The notes: a model not told the origin generated them from the sequence alone. A stretch of 15,549 nt of DNA from UBA57 sp013378375 (GCA_013378375.1 JACAFT010000023.1:1-15549), one strand, 5' to 3'; shown: positions 7,868-14,174, numbered from the stretch's first letter. Numbers and translations: made by a program.

Positions 7868-7882
7868 TTTAAATATACTTTA
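7868..7882 (+). promoter_or_regulatory. Putative archaeal TATA box for the gene at 7893
   Basis: TTTAAATATAC lies at about 7869-7879, roughly 20 nt before the ATG at 7893. That position and sequence suit an archaeal TATA box for a leaderless or nearly leaderless transcript. It is a visual match only. Confidence 0.4.
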
Positions 7883-7892
7883 ATTACGTGAA

Positions 7893-8210
7893 ATGATAAT
7901 AACCTTGTTGAATCGCTCTTCATATCTTACTGAATTAGAGGAAGTTAGACGTCAGAAAATCTCTAATCAAGTCTCTAAATATCGAAAATTTTCAATTATT
8001 CTTGCTGTTTTGATTCATATTTTTGCATTTTTTACCGGCATAGTGTTGTTAGTCGTCTTTTCATATCCTTTCACTACGATGCTTATTTTTCACGGGATTA
8101 TGCAAATATTAGCTTATTTAAATATATATTATGGTCCAAAATTATACGAAAGATATCTTAGAAAAAAAGTAATTGAACCGGATCTATTGATGTTAAATCA
8201 ACTAAAATAA
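7893..8210 (+). CDS. Small two-helix membrane protein upstream of cox genes, function unknown
   Basis: The 105-residue protein has a charged amphipathic N-terminus (about 10-30, with LEEVRRQK), two membrane helices (32-58 and 62-82) and a charged C-terminus (YERYLRKKVIEPD). I do not recognise the family. It is the first plus-strand gene after the divergent control region and precedes the subunit II/I genes, so a link to the oxidase is likely but not proved. The 76-nt gap to the next gene carries a separate promoter-like site and an inverted repeat, so it may be transcribed on its own. Confidence 0.6.
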   Translation: MIITLLNRSSYLTELEEVRRQKISNQVSKYRKFSIILAVLIHIFAFFTGIVLLVVFSYPFTTMLIFHGIMQILAYLNIYYGPKLYERYLRKKVIEPDLLMLNQLK

Positions 8211-8222
8211 TTGTTATAAATT

Positions 8223-8280
8223 CTCAAATCTGGAAGGAGCAGAAATCCTAATATATTAAATCGATGCACTAAGATTTGAG
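8223..8280. repeat. 9-bp inverted repeat bracketing the cox operon TATA box
   Basis: CTCAAATCT (8223-8231) and AGATTTGAG (8272-8280) are exact inverted repeats separated by 40 nt. The TATA-like site at 8249-8260 lies between them and the TTG start at 8287 lies just after the second arm. This arrangement suits a dimeric regulator binding both sides of the promoter, or an RNA stem if transcription starts further upstream. Confidence 0.5.
8249..8260 (+). promoter_or_regulatory. Putative TATA box of the cox II-I-ctaA operon
   Basis: TAATATATTAAA sits about 33 nt before the TTG start at 8287, the spacing expected for an archaeal promoter with a very short leader. It is flanked by the 9-bp inverted repeat. 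There is also a purine-rich GGAAGGAG at 8232-8239, but it is upstream of the TATA box and not positioned to act as a ribosome binding site for 8287. Confidence 0.45.
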
Positions 8281-8286
8281 CATAAA

Positions 8287-8544
8287 TTGGGAATACTTTC
8301 TACTTTTGATAGAATTGTCTGGGGATTTACAATTATTATTACTTTTGTTGTGCTCTTTATAATTGGCGGAGGTTGGTTGTTATCTTGGTATCCCGATCCA
8401 GTTTCTGCTCGTGCTGCATTAATTAAACAATATTATGATTTAGTATATATTTCTGGAATGATTGTTTCAGCATTGTTTGTAGGCACCTTTTTTTATTTTA
8501 TATTGAAATTTTGGGATAGAGATCAACCTGCTGGACTTGATTGA
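8287..8544 (+). CDS. Two-helix membrane protein preceding cox II; candidate small oxidase subunit
   Basis: The 85-residue protein has two membrane helices (about 10-33 and 49-73) joined by 'WYPDPVSARAALIKQYYD'. It has no metal ligands. The next gene, the CuA subunit II, has only one membrane helix instead of the usual two, and follows almost directly: the TGA at 8542-8544 is 2 nt before the ATG at 8547. I infer that this protein supplies the missing helix or helices of subunit II, as the separate subunit IIa does in the ba3 oxidase of Thermus. The start is TTG at 8287, fixed by the promoter position. I recall no family name. Confidence 0.65.
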   Translation: MGILSTFDRIVWGFTIIITFVVLFIIGGGWLLSWYPDPVSARAALIKQYYDLVYISGMIVSALFVGTFFYFILKFWDRDQPAGLD

Positions 8545-8546
8545 TT

Positions 8547-8972
8547 ATGAATACTTTAGAAAAATTAGAATGGGCTACGATTGTTGGTGCTACTGTTTTG
8601 TTATTCGGTTTAGGAACATTAGCTGTTCCTGTTTTACAAGCACTTGATGATCCTGATTATTATGGAGAACCAGATTATGTTGTTAAAGTTACAGCAGAGC
8701 AATGGGCTTGGAAATTTACATATCCTGATGGTTCTGAATCTGGAGAACTGATAATTAAAAACGGAGATCTAGTGAGACTGGAACTAGAAAGTCCTGATGT
8801 AATACATAGTTTTTATGTTCGTGAAATGGGTTTCAAGGTTGATATAATTCCAGGTAAAACTAGAATTCATATAATCAACGCAGAAACTCCAGGAGAATAC
8901 TGGATTCAATGTGCTGAATTTTGTGGCGCATATCATGGTGGTATGAGAACTAAACTAATAATTGAGGAATGA
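8547..8972 (+). CDS. coxB: Heme-copper oxidase subunit II with CuA site
   Basis: The 141-residue protein has one membrane helix (about 8-28) and an extracytoplasmic cupredoxin domain. The CuA ligands are all present: His87 in 'DVIHSFYV', then Cys122, Glu124, Cys126, His130 and Met133 in CAEFCGAYHGGM. The CuA site takes electrons from a soluble or membrane-bound donor and passes them to heme a in subunit I. There is no fused cytochrome c domain, so the donor is probably a cupredoxin or another carrier encoded elsewhere. ATG at 8547 is preferred; a TTG at 8541 would overlap the previous stop. The gene is shorter than usual because the first helix is missing (see the preceding gene). Confidence 0.93.
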   Translation: MNTLEKLEWATIVGATVLLFGLGTLAVPVLQALDDPDYYGEPDYVVKVTAEQWAWKFTYPDGSESGELIIKNGDLVRLELESPDVIHSFYVREMGFKVDIIPGKTRIHIINAETPGEYWIQCAEFCGAYHGGMRTKLIIEE

Positions 8973-8976
8973 TATT

Positions 8977-10503
8977 ATGCAAATAAAAGAAACTATTGAA
9001 AAACAAGAACATAAAGAACATCACTTCTATTCTAGTTGGAAGACTATTCTAACTACTACCCATCATACTGATATTGGTATTATGTATCTAGTGTTTTCTC
9101 TTTTCTTTTTCTTTATGGGTGGATTTGCATCTTTACTTGTTAGATACGGATTAACTAGTGGAGGTTCTATATCTCCTGAAGCATATTCTAGTTTGTTTAC
9201 AATTCATGGTGTAAGTATGATCTTTCTCTTTGTAATACCTGCTTGGGCTGGTTTTGGAAATTATCTTGTTCCAAAATATATTGGTGCTAAAGATATGTAT
9301 TTCCCCAAGCTTAATGCATTGGGATTCTGGTTATTGCCTCCTGCAGGGTTCTTAATTTGGGCTGGTATGCCAAACGTCGGCTGGACCGCATATGCTCCTC
9401 TCTCCGTTTTTGTTGAAGGGTGGGGAATGGATATGACTATCCTTGGCCTTCACTTGTTAGGAACATCGTCGATTATCGGCGGTCTTAATTTTATAGTTAC
9501 AATCATGAAGATGAGGGCTCCTAGTGTTACCTATAGAAACATGCCTTTGATGGTCTGGACACAACTGACTACTTCTTTCTTACAAGTTCTTGCTACACCA
9601 GTTCTCGCCATGGCTTTGACTTTATTACTATTAGACAGAAATCTTGGAACAGGATTCTTTAACCCTGCTCTTGGCGGTGACCCAGTCATGTGGCAACATC
9701 TATTCTGGTTCTATTCTCATCCTGCTGTATATATTATGGTACTGCCTGGTATGGGATTAATTTCACAAATTTTACCAACTATGTCTAGGCAGAAGATCTT
9801 TGGTTATACCTCTATTGCAGTTTCTACTGCACTTATTGGCTTCTTAGGCTTTGGTGTCTGGGCCCATCATATGTGGACTAGTGGTTTATCAATTAGTGCA
9901 CGTGTGCCTTTTATGTTTATGACAATGGCTATAGCTATTCCTTCTGGTGTTAAAATATTTAATTGGATAGCTACATTGTATGGAGGAAAGATTAAACTTA
10001 GTACTCCTATGCTCTTCAGTTTAAGTTTCATTTTAAGCTTCATCATTCAGGGAGTTGAAGGTGTCTTTCTTGCAAATATCCCGTTAGATTACCAGTTGCA
10101 CGATACATATTTTGTTGTTAGCCATTTACACTATGTTTTGTTTGGTGTATCTGCCCAAGCTGTTTTTGCAGGAATTTATTATTATTTCCCATATATGACT
10201 GGTCGAAAGTATAATGAAACTCTTGGACAAACTCATTTCCTGCTTACTACTGTAGGAATGTATACTTTGTTTAATGCTATGTTGTTTCTAGGACTTGAAG
10301 GAATGCCTAGAAGATATTATACTTATCTTCCTGAATTCTTTACCTTGAATGTTGCTGCTTCATTTGGCGCTGTATTGATCGCAGTTGGCGCATTGGTATT
10401 TGGATATAATATGTTATCAAGTTGGTATAGAGGACCTCCTGTGGAGAATAAAGATGATCCTTGGAAACTCTCGGAATATGGCATGAAAGAATGGCCTGAA
10501 TAA
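8977..10503 (+). CDS. coxA: Heme-copper oxidase subunit I, A2-type
   Basis: The 508-residue, twelve-helix catalytic subunit reduces O2 to water and pumps protons. The ligands are complete: heme a His77 and His385, heme a3 His383, CuB His248, His297 and His298, with Tyr252 placed for the His-Tyr crosslink. Lys326 (K channel) and Asp106 (D-channel entry) are present. Helix VI reads YSHPAVY: the Glu of HPEVY (A1-type) is replaced and a Tyr-Ser pair precedes the His, which is the defining mark of A2-type oxidases. The ATG at 8977 is preferred over TTG at 8962; the purine-rich TTGAGGAA at 8962-8969 lies just upstream and could act as a ribosome binding site. It starts 4 nt after coxB and ends 7 nt before ctaA. 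Confidence 0.96.
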   Translation: MQIKETIEKQEHKEHHFYSSWKTILTTTHHTDIGIMYLVFSLFFFFMGGFASLLVRYGLTSGGSISPEAYSSLFTIHGVSMIFLFVIPAWAGFGNYLVPKYIGAKDMYFPKLNALGFWLLPPAGFLIWAGMPNVGWTAYAPLSVFVEGWGMDMTILGLHLLGTSSIIGGLNFIVTIMKMRAPSVTYRNMPLMVWTQLTTSFLQVLATPVLAMALTLLLLDRNLGTGFFNPALGGDPVMWQHLFWFYSHPAVYIMVLPGMGLISQILPTMSRQKIFGYTSIAVSTALIGFLGFGVWAHHMWTSGLSISARVPFMFMTMAIAIPSGVKIFNWIATLYGGKIKLSTPMLFSLSFILSFIIQGVEGVFLANIPLDYQLHDTYFVVSHLHYVLFGVSAQAVFAGIYYYFPYMTGRKYNETLGQTHFLLTTVGMYTLFNAMLFLGLEGMPRRYYTYLPEFFTLNVAASFGAVLIAVGALVFGYNMLSSWYRGPPVENKDDPWKLSEYGMKEWPE

Positions 10504-10510
10504 TTCTAAC

Positions 10511-10939
10511 ATGAATATCTTTAAGTTTTTAGCTATATCTTCTGCAATAGGTGTTTATATCCTGATTGTTATAGGAGGTATTACTACTCAGACTGGATCT
10601 GGTATGGCTTGTCCAGATTGGCCTTTGTGTTTTGGTGAATTCTTTCCAAATCTAAATATTAATGTCATTATTGAAATGACTCATAGATACGTTGCTACTT
10701 TTGTTGGTTTTTTGATTTTATTTACATTTATTCTTGCTTATCGAAACCATAGAACTTCAAAATTTTTGGTAATTTCATCTGGGATTTCTCTCATTTTAGT
10801 TGCTTTACAAGGATATATTGGAATGCTTACAGTTACCAGTATATTAGATCCTGCGATAGTTACTCTTCATTTAGCATTATCTACTGCATTATTTGGTTCT
10901 TCAGTAATAACTGCTATATTGTCTTTAAAAACTAATTAA
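10511..10939 (+). CDS. ctaA: Compact (half-size) heme A synthase
   Basis: The 142-residue protein has four membrane helices, about half the length of bacterial CtaA. It carries the Cys pair CPDWPLC (Cys34 and Cys40), the catalytic Glu-x-x-His (Glu55 and His58 in EMTHRYVATFVG), and a second His in 'VTLHLALSTALFG' near residue 119. Compact four-helix heme A synthases are known from archaea such as Aeropyrum pernix, where they probably act as homodimers. The reaction is oxidation of the heme O methyl group to the formyl of heme A. It starts 7 nt after coxA in the same operon, so heme A is made alongside its target. Confidence 0.88.
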   Translation: MNIFKFLAISSAIGVYILIVIGGITTQTGSGMACPDWPLCFGEFFPNLNINVIIEMTHRYVATFVGFLILFTFILAYRNHRTSKFLVISSGISLILVALQGYIGMLTVTSILDPAIVTLHLALSTALFGSSVITAILSLKTN

Positions 10940-10958
10940 ATTAAACTATCGTATAATC

Positions 10959-11633
10959 ATGCAATATATAGATTCTATAATTTATTCTGAACGAAATTTT
11001 AAAGATGGATTGCTAAAAATTCTTTTAGGCAATGCACTGATTTTTCTTTTATTATCTTCTACATTTGAACGTTATGAAATGGAGAATCTTTTTTTCCATC
11101 TTATGATTGAGCATCTTTTGTTTCTTGTAGTTGGTTTTCTTTTTGGTTCTGGTTCAGATTCAATAATAAGATCTTTTAAATCAAATCAATCAATTTATGG
11201 TAAAAATATTATAAAATTTTATTCCAAGTATCTTGCGTTCAATAATCTATATAATCCATTCGGCCTAACTACTGGATTGTTATTTATTTTTATATTATTT
11301 TATTGGCACTTTCCTTCTAATTTCGACCAAGCCATTGTTAATATTAATATGCATTTGTTTATGCATGTTAGTATTATCTTTTCTGGCATTTTATTATACT
11401 CTAGTTTTAAAATGATTTCTCGTATACAATCACTTGTTTTTATTTTATCAATTGATAAAATTATGGGAATTTTAGGATTCTTTTTAGCAGATGGGGATAC
11501 TATGGTTTATCAGACTTATCCGTTATCCGTTCAAATGACATCTGGGTTTTTTATAATATCTATGATGTTTATAATTGATTTAATCTGTATTATGTTAATT
11601 TTATTAACTTATTTTAAATCTTCGAATATATAA
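10959..11633 (+). CDS. DUF1404-like / CtaG-like membrane protein
   Basis: The 224-residue protein has about six membrane helices with conserved-looking histidines: 'FFHLMIEHLLFL' (His47 and His52), 'FYWHFPSNFDQAIVNINMHLFMHVSIIFSGILL' region (Trp116-His117, His132 and His136), and 'IDKIMGILGFFLAD' near 165-178. The 'WHxPxxFDxAxxNxxxHxxMHxS' pattern matches what I recall of DUF1404 and the related caa3 CtaG family, which occur beside heme-copper oxidase genes and are linked to CuB assembly. The family assignment is from memory and the function is inference. It follows ctaA by 19 nt. Confidence 0.65.
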   Translation: MQYIDSIIYSERNFKDGLLKILLGNALIFLLLSSTFERYEMENLFFHLMIEHLLFLVVGFLFGSGSDSIIRSFKSNQSIYGKNIIKFYSKYLAFNNLYNPFGLTTGLLFIFILFYWHFPSNFDQAIVNINMHLFMHVSIIFSGILLYSSFKMISRIQSLVFILSIDKIMGILGFFLADGDTMVYQTYPLSVQMTSGFFIISMMFIIDLICIMLILLTYFKSSNI

Positions 11634-11640
11634 TCGCTTC

Positions 11641-11660
11641 ATTTAAAAATAGCAATATAC
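11641..11660 (+). promoter_or_regulatory. Putative TATA box for the 56-codon gene
   Basis: ATTTAAAAATAGC (11641-11653) lies about 26-30 nt before the ATG at 11673, as expected for a leaderless archaeal promoter. It suggests that the small gene and possibly ctaB have their own transcription start. Confidence 0.35.
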
Positions 11661-11672
11661 ATAATTAACGTT

Positions 11673-11843
11673 ATGTTAAATGTATTGAATTCTATTTACA
11701 TGATTTTTGCTCTTTTGGCTCAAACAGAAGACCCTGGAAATCAGAGTACTAAAAAGTTGATTTTATCTCTTTCTGTGGCCTTTCTTGTTTTTGGCATAAT
11801 TTACCTTTTTTGGCAAACATTCTATAATATACCTCCAGAATAA
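11673..11843 (+). CDS. 56-residue single-helix membrane protein
   Basis: The reading frame runs from ATG at 11673 to TAA at 11841-11843. The protein starts MLNVLNSIYMIFALLAQTED, has a membrane helix at about 28-50 and ends WQTFYNIPPE. An internal ATG at residue 10 would give a 47-residue version without the hydrophobic leader. The first 16 residues are hydrophobic and could be a second short helix or a leader peptide. It lies between the DUF1404-like gene (39-nt gap) and ctaB (67-nt gap), in a frame that is uninterrupted and codon-like for its neighbours. A small oxidase subunit or assembly peptide is possible; I recognise no family. Confidence 0.5.
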   Translation: MLNVLNSIYMIFALLAQTEDPGNQSTKKLILSLSVAFLVFGIIYLFWQTFYNIPPE

Positions 11844-11870
11844 TTACGGTTGAATTTTTAGTTAAAAAAG

Positions 11871-11884
11871 TCAATTTTATATTC
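11871..11884 (+). promoter_or_regulatory. Putative TATA box for ctaB
   Basis: TCAATTTTATATTC at about 11871-11884 lies roughly 30 nt before the ATG at 11911 and supports that start over the in-frame TTG at 11896, which would be too close. Confidence 0.35.
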
Positions 11885-11910
11885 TACAAGCAATTTTGTT
11901 GATACATCGA

Positions 11911-12861
11911 ATGTCATCTAATTCCGCGTCAATCAATTATCGAACTCTTGTATCTCAGTTGATAGAAGTTTCTAAACCGTCGATAATCTATCTTCTCGAT
12001 TTTGTGGCTATTTCGGCATTATTGATTGCTTATCTTGATACAAATTATGTTACTGATCCAGCTAATTTGTCTTTAACAACTATTGAAGGTTTTACTATAG
12101 TTATTGGGCTTATTTTTGCAGGAACTTTTTCTTCTGCAGGTTCTGCTGCATTAAATTGTTATGTTGATAGAGATATTGACATTAAAATGGAAAGAACAAA
12201 AAATCGTGCTAGTGCTACTGGTCAACTTCCTCCTAATATTACTTTGATTTATGGAATAATTATGATTGTCCTTGCTGCAATTATTTCAACTATCTTTCTT
12301 AATTTATTGACTACAGGAATGATTTTATTAGGATCATTTTTCTATGTATTTGTTTATACGATTTGGTTAAAACGAAAAACTACTTGGAATATTGTAATTG
12401 GAGGTTTTGCAGGTAGTGCTGCCGCATTTGCAGGATGGACTGCTATTACTGGACAACTCGACCTTGTTGCTATTCTTATGGGTTCGTTAGTTTTTATATG
12501 GACACCATCACATTTCTGGGCATTAGCTTTATTGAAAGACGATGATTATACAGAAGCAGGTATTCCTATGCTTCCTGTTGTTGTTGGGAAAGTAAAAGCT
12601 GCACAATACACTATTATCAATACTCTCTTGTTAATTCCATTTTCATTAGTATTTGTATTACCTGAATTTGGTTTTGGTTATGTCTATCTAACAATTTCTG
12701 TTATATTTGGAATTCTTTTATTATACAGTAATGTCAAATTACTTCAAAGCCCTAATGATAAAAAAGTGGCTCTTACTGCATTCAAATTTTCTAGTCCATA
12801 TCTTGCAATAATTTTCATTGCATTGATACTAGATGTTTTATTTAGAATTCCTATTTTTTAG
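11911..12861 (+). CDS. ctaB: Protoheme IX farnesyltransferase (heme O synthase)
   Basis: The 316-residue UbiA-family prenyltransferase has nine or so membrane helices. The first Asp-rich motif is NCYVDRDIDIKMERTKNR (Asn82, Asp86, Asp88, Asp90 and Arg95) and the second is 'HFWALALLKDDDYTEAGIPMLP' region (His201, Asp210-212 and Tyr213), both diagnostic of heme O synthase. It farnesylates protoheme to heme O, the substrate of CtaA. The ATG at 11911 is chosen over TTG at 11896 because of promoter spacing. It is the last gene of the plus-strand oxidase block and overlaps the convergent SRPBCC gene by 4 nt. Confidence 0.93.
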   Translation: MSSNSASINYRTLVSQLIEVSKPSIIYLLDFVAISALLIAYLDTNYVTDPANLSLTTIEGFTIVIGLIFAGTFSSAGSAALNCYVDRDIDIKMERTKNRASATGQLPPNITLIYGIIMIVLAAIISTIFLNLLTTGMILLGSFFYVFVYTIWLKRKTTWNIVIGGFAGSAAAFAGWTAITGQLDLVAILMGSLVFIWTPSHFWALALLKDDDYTEAGIPMLPVVVGKVKAAQYTIINTLLLIPFSLVFVLPEFGFGYVYLTISVIFGILLLYSNVKLLQSPNDKKVALTAFKFSSPYLAIIFIALILDVLFRIPIF

Positions 12862-13346
12862 TTAGTTGATTCTATTGTTATTTCTTCTTTATGTTTTTCT
12901 TCTACTGCATTTTTGACTTCTTGTAGGCTGGTATACATTCCTTTGATTACATATTTTCTTAAACGTATACGATCAATTATTACTCCAATTATATAATATG
13001 GTAATACATAATCAGCTTCAAATGTTACTTTTGTTGTATTGTTAATTTCTTCAAATTTTACAGTTATTACATTCTTTTTAAATGGACCATTTAATGCTTT
13101 TGAGACAATTTTCTTATTTTTTGTTACTTCACAGGTTATACTATCCCATTGCATAGCTCTTCCGCCAAATTCTCCTATTATTCTCATTACCGTTCCGACT
13201 CCCCATCCTTCTGTGATTTTAATTGGAACAACTTTCATTTTTGATTCTTTAGGAAAATGACCTGCTACGTGTTCTGGTCTTGCATAGTACATGAAAACAT
13301 CATCTACAGGAGCTTCCATAATTATACTTGTAGATACTTTACCCAT
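12858..13346 (-). CDS. SRPBCC (START/Bet v1-like) family protein
   Basis: The 162-residue soluble protein begins MGKVSTSIIMEAPVDDVFMYYARPEHVAGHFP, the usual opening of the polyketide-cyclase/SRPBCC fold: strand, 'A-P-x-x-x-V-F' helix and a turn. It continues with 'GWGVGTVMRIIGEFGG' and 'TKVTFEADYVLPYYI', then a long C-terminal helix (about 128-150). Such proteins bind a hydrophobic ligand in a helix-grip cavity; the ligand cannot be told from sequence. The ATG at 13346 is preferred to TTG at 13355. The end overlaps ctaB by 4 nt. A TATA-like AGATATAAG lies upstream on the minus strand near 13375-13385. Confidence 0.75.
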   Translation of the reverse strand: MGKVSTSIIMEAPVDDVFMYYARPEHVAGHFPKESKMKVVPIKITEGWGVGTVMRIIGEFGGRAMQWDSITCEVTKNKKIVSKALNGPFKKNVITVKFEEINNTTKVTFEADYVLPYYIIGVIIDRIRLRKYVIKGMYTSLQEVKNAVEEKHKEEITIESTN

Positions 13347-13413
13347 TTTAAACAATATTCTAGAATCATTTTGAATACTTATATCTTTTGGATATTCTCA
13401 TTTTGGGAATTGA

Positions 13414-13632
13414 TTATTCAATCATCTGAAGGTCTGATATATTTCCGGATATATCGTTTAAATGTAGTTTATATATGTAATTTTCGTCACTTGTTCTTTG
13501 TTTTGCAGAAAATTTTACTATCCATGTTGAAGATTCATTCTTATAGTATATTTCTTTTAGATTTTCCCATTGTATATATCCAAATGAATTAACATATTTT
13601 ACCGCTTTTTTAATTACGTCTTCTTCTTTCAT
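13414..13632 (-). CDS. Small protein with PepSY-like C-terminal half, function unknown
   Basis: The 72-residue protein has an N-terminal helix 'EEDVIKKAVKYVNSFG' followed by strands 'WIVKFSAKQR', 'NYIYKLHLNDISGNISDLQMIE'. The helix followed by a strand and the ending 'LxLNDxSGxI' resemble PepSY or similar small alpha-beta repeats, but this is a shape match, not an assignment. It has no signal peptide or membrane helix. It starts 10 nt after the PCD-family gene on the same strand and is probably co-transcribed with it. Confidence 0.55.
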   Translation of the reverse strand: MKEEDVIKKAVKYVNSFGYIQWENLKEIYYKNESSTWIVKFSAKQRTSDENYIYKLHLNDISGNISDLQMIE

Positions 13633-13642
13633 TTTTTTAATT

Positions 13643-13945
13643 TTATTTAAATATCTTTTCTACATTATTCATTATTTTTGCTAATTTAAAATCAAAATTA
13701 CTTATTCCCTTTATATCGTGAGTAGTTAATTCTACATCAATTTTATTATAAACATTAAACCATTCTGGATGGTGATTAATTTTTTCTATTTCTATTGCCA
13801 TTCTAGTCATAAATGTAAATGCGTCGGCAAAATCCTTGAATTCAAAGGTTCTTTTTATTTTATTTTCGTCTTTAACCCATTTATCTAATTTTGATAATTC
13901 TTCGTTAATTTCTTCATCATCTAATTTTCTATAATTTTCTTCCAT
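13643..13945 (-). CDS. Pterin-4a-carbinolamine dehydratase family protein (PCD/DCoH)
   Basis: The 100-residue protein has the PCD signature: 'INHHPEWFNVYNKIDVELTTHD' with His58-His59-Pro60 and His76, then 'IKGISNFDFKLAK'. The length matches the single-domain family. In organisms with pterin-dependent hydroxylases it recycles the 4a-hydroxy pterin; in archaea that lack these enzymes its substrate is uncertain. ATG at 13945 is preferred; a TTG at 13954 would add three residues. It is the upstream gene of a minus-strand pair with 13414-13632 and is divergent from the tRNA-Tyr gene. Confidence 0.88.
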   Translation of the reverse strand: MEENYRKLDDEEINEELSKLDKWVKDENKIKRTFEFKDFADAFTFMTRMAIEIEKINHHPEWFNVYNKIDVELTTHDIKGISNFDFKLAKIMNNVEKIFK

Positions 13946-13965
13946 ATTATACAATTATGACGGTA

Positions 13966-13981
13966 GTTTTTTATTGTTTAT
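13966..13981 (+). promoter_or_regulatory. Putative promoter of the tRNA-Tyr gene
   Basis: The only AT-rich TATA-like stretch upstream of the tRNA is TTTTTTATTGTTTATG (about 13967-13981). With usual archaeal spacing this puts the transcription start near 13995-14005, giving a leader of about 35-45 nt. Copies of GGTAGTT flank it at 13962-13968 and 13982-13988. Confidence 0.4.
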
Positions 13982-13997
13982 GGTAGTTACTTAATTC

Positions 13998-14038
13998 GGT
14001 CTCGCGACCAGTGGTATGATCTTATGATATACCACAGG
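13998..14038 (+). other. Structured 5' leader of the tRNA-Tyr transcript
   Basis: Two structures are visible. GGTC/GACC (13998-14001 with 14006-14009) closes a TCGC loop. GTGGTAT (14011-14017) pairs with ATACCAC (14029-14035), continued inward by ATC/GAT around a TTAT loop and outward by CC/GG across an A-A mismatch, ending exactly at the tRNA 5' end (14039). In addition, GGTCTCGCG (13998-14006) can pair with the tRNA 3' end CGCGGGACC (14202-14210) with a single G-U pair. The region is far more GC-rich than its surroundings. Confidence 0.5.
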
Positions 14039-14061
14039 CCCGCGGTAGCTCAGCTTGGTAG

Positions 14062-14074
14062 AAATATTGCCAAA
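14062..14074 (+). other. tRNA intron 1 (13 nt, D-stem, between positions 22 and 23)
   Basis: Removing AAATATTGCCAAA restores the D-stem strand GAGC. The bulge-helix-bulge core is TGGT (14056-14059) with GCCA (14069-14072), including one G-U pair. The 5' bulge AGA is cut after AG and the 3' bulge after AA. An outer AGCT/AGCT pairing (14052-14055 with 14075-14078) is available. The alternative boundary 14063-14075 gives the same product but no core helix. Confidence 0.75.
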
Positions 14075-14089
14075 AGCTTCCGGCTGTAG

Positions 14090-14133
14090 GGATAAGCCTT
14101 GGCTTGTCCGAACAGTTTGCCAAGCACACAGGA
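14090..14133 (+). other. tRNA intron 2 (44 nt, canonical 37/38 position)
   Basis: The anticodon stem TCCGG/CCGGA is the outer helix, the core is CTGT (14084-14087) with ACAG (14128-14131), and the bulges are AGG (14088-14090) and GAA (14132-14134), each cut after the second base. The intron has its own hairpin CTTGGC/GCCAAG (14098-14103 with 14119-14124). Confidence 0.88.
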
Positions 14134-14149
14134 ACCGGACTGTCGTCGG

Positions 14150-14168
14150 AAAGATAATACTTGACGAA
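14150..14168 (+). other. tRNA intron 3 (19 nt, between positions 53 and 54)
   Basis: The core is CGTC (14144-14147) with GACG (14163-14166); the bulges are GGA and AAT; the inner helix is AAG/CTT (14151-14153 with 14160-14162) around ATAATA. Excision joins the T-stem strand GTCGG to TTCAAA. Confidence 0.82.
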
Positions 14169-14174
14169 TTCAAA

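Noticed and set aside
13996..14038. A 5' half of a split tRNA, or a second tRNA (tRNA-Val- or Gly-like D-arm AGTGGTA).
   Set aside because: No matching 3' acceptor strand, anticodon stem or T-arm follows, and the hairpin leads straight into tRNA-Tyr. It is kept only as a leader structure.
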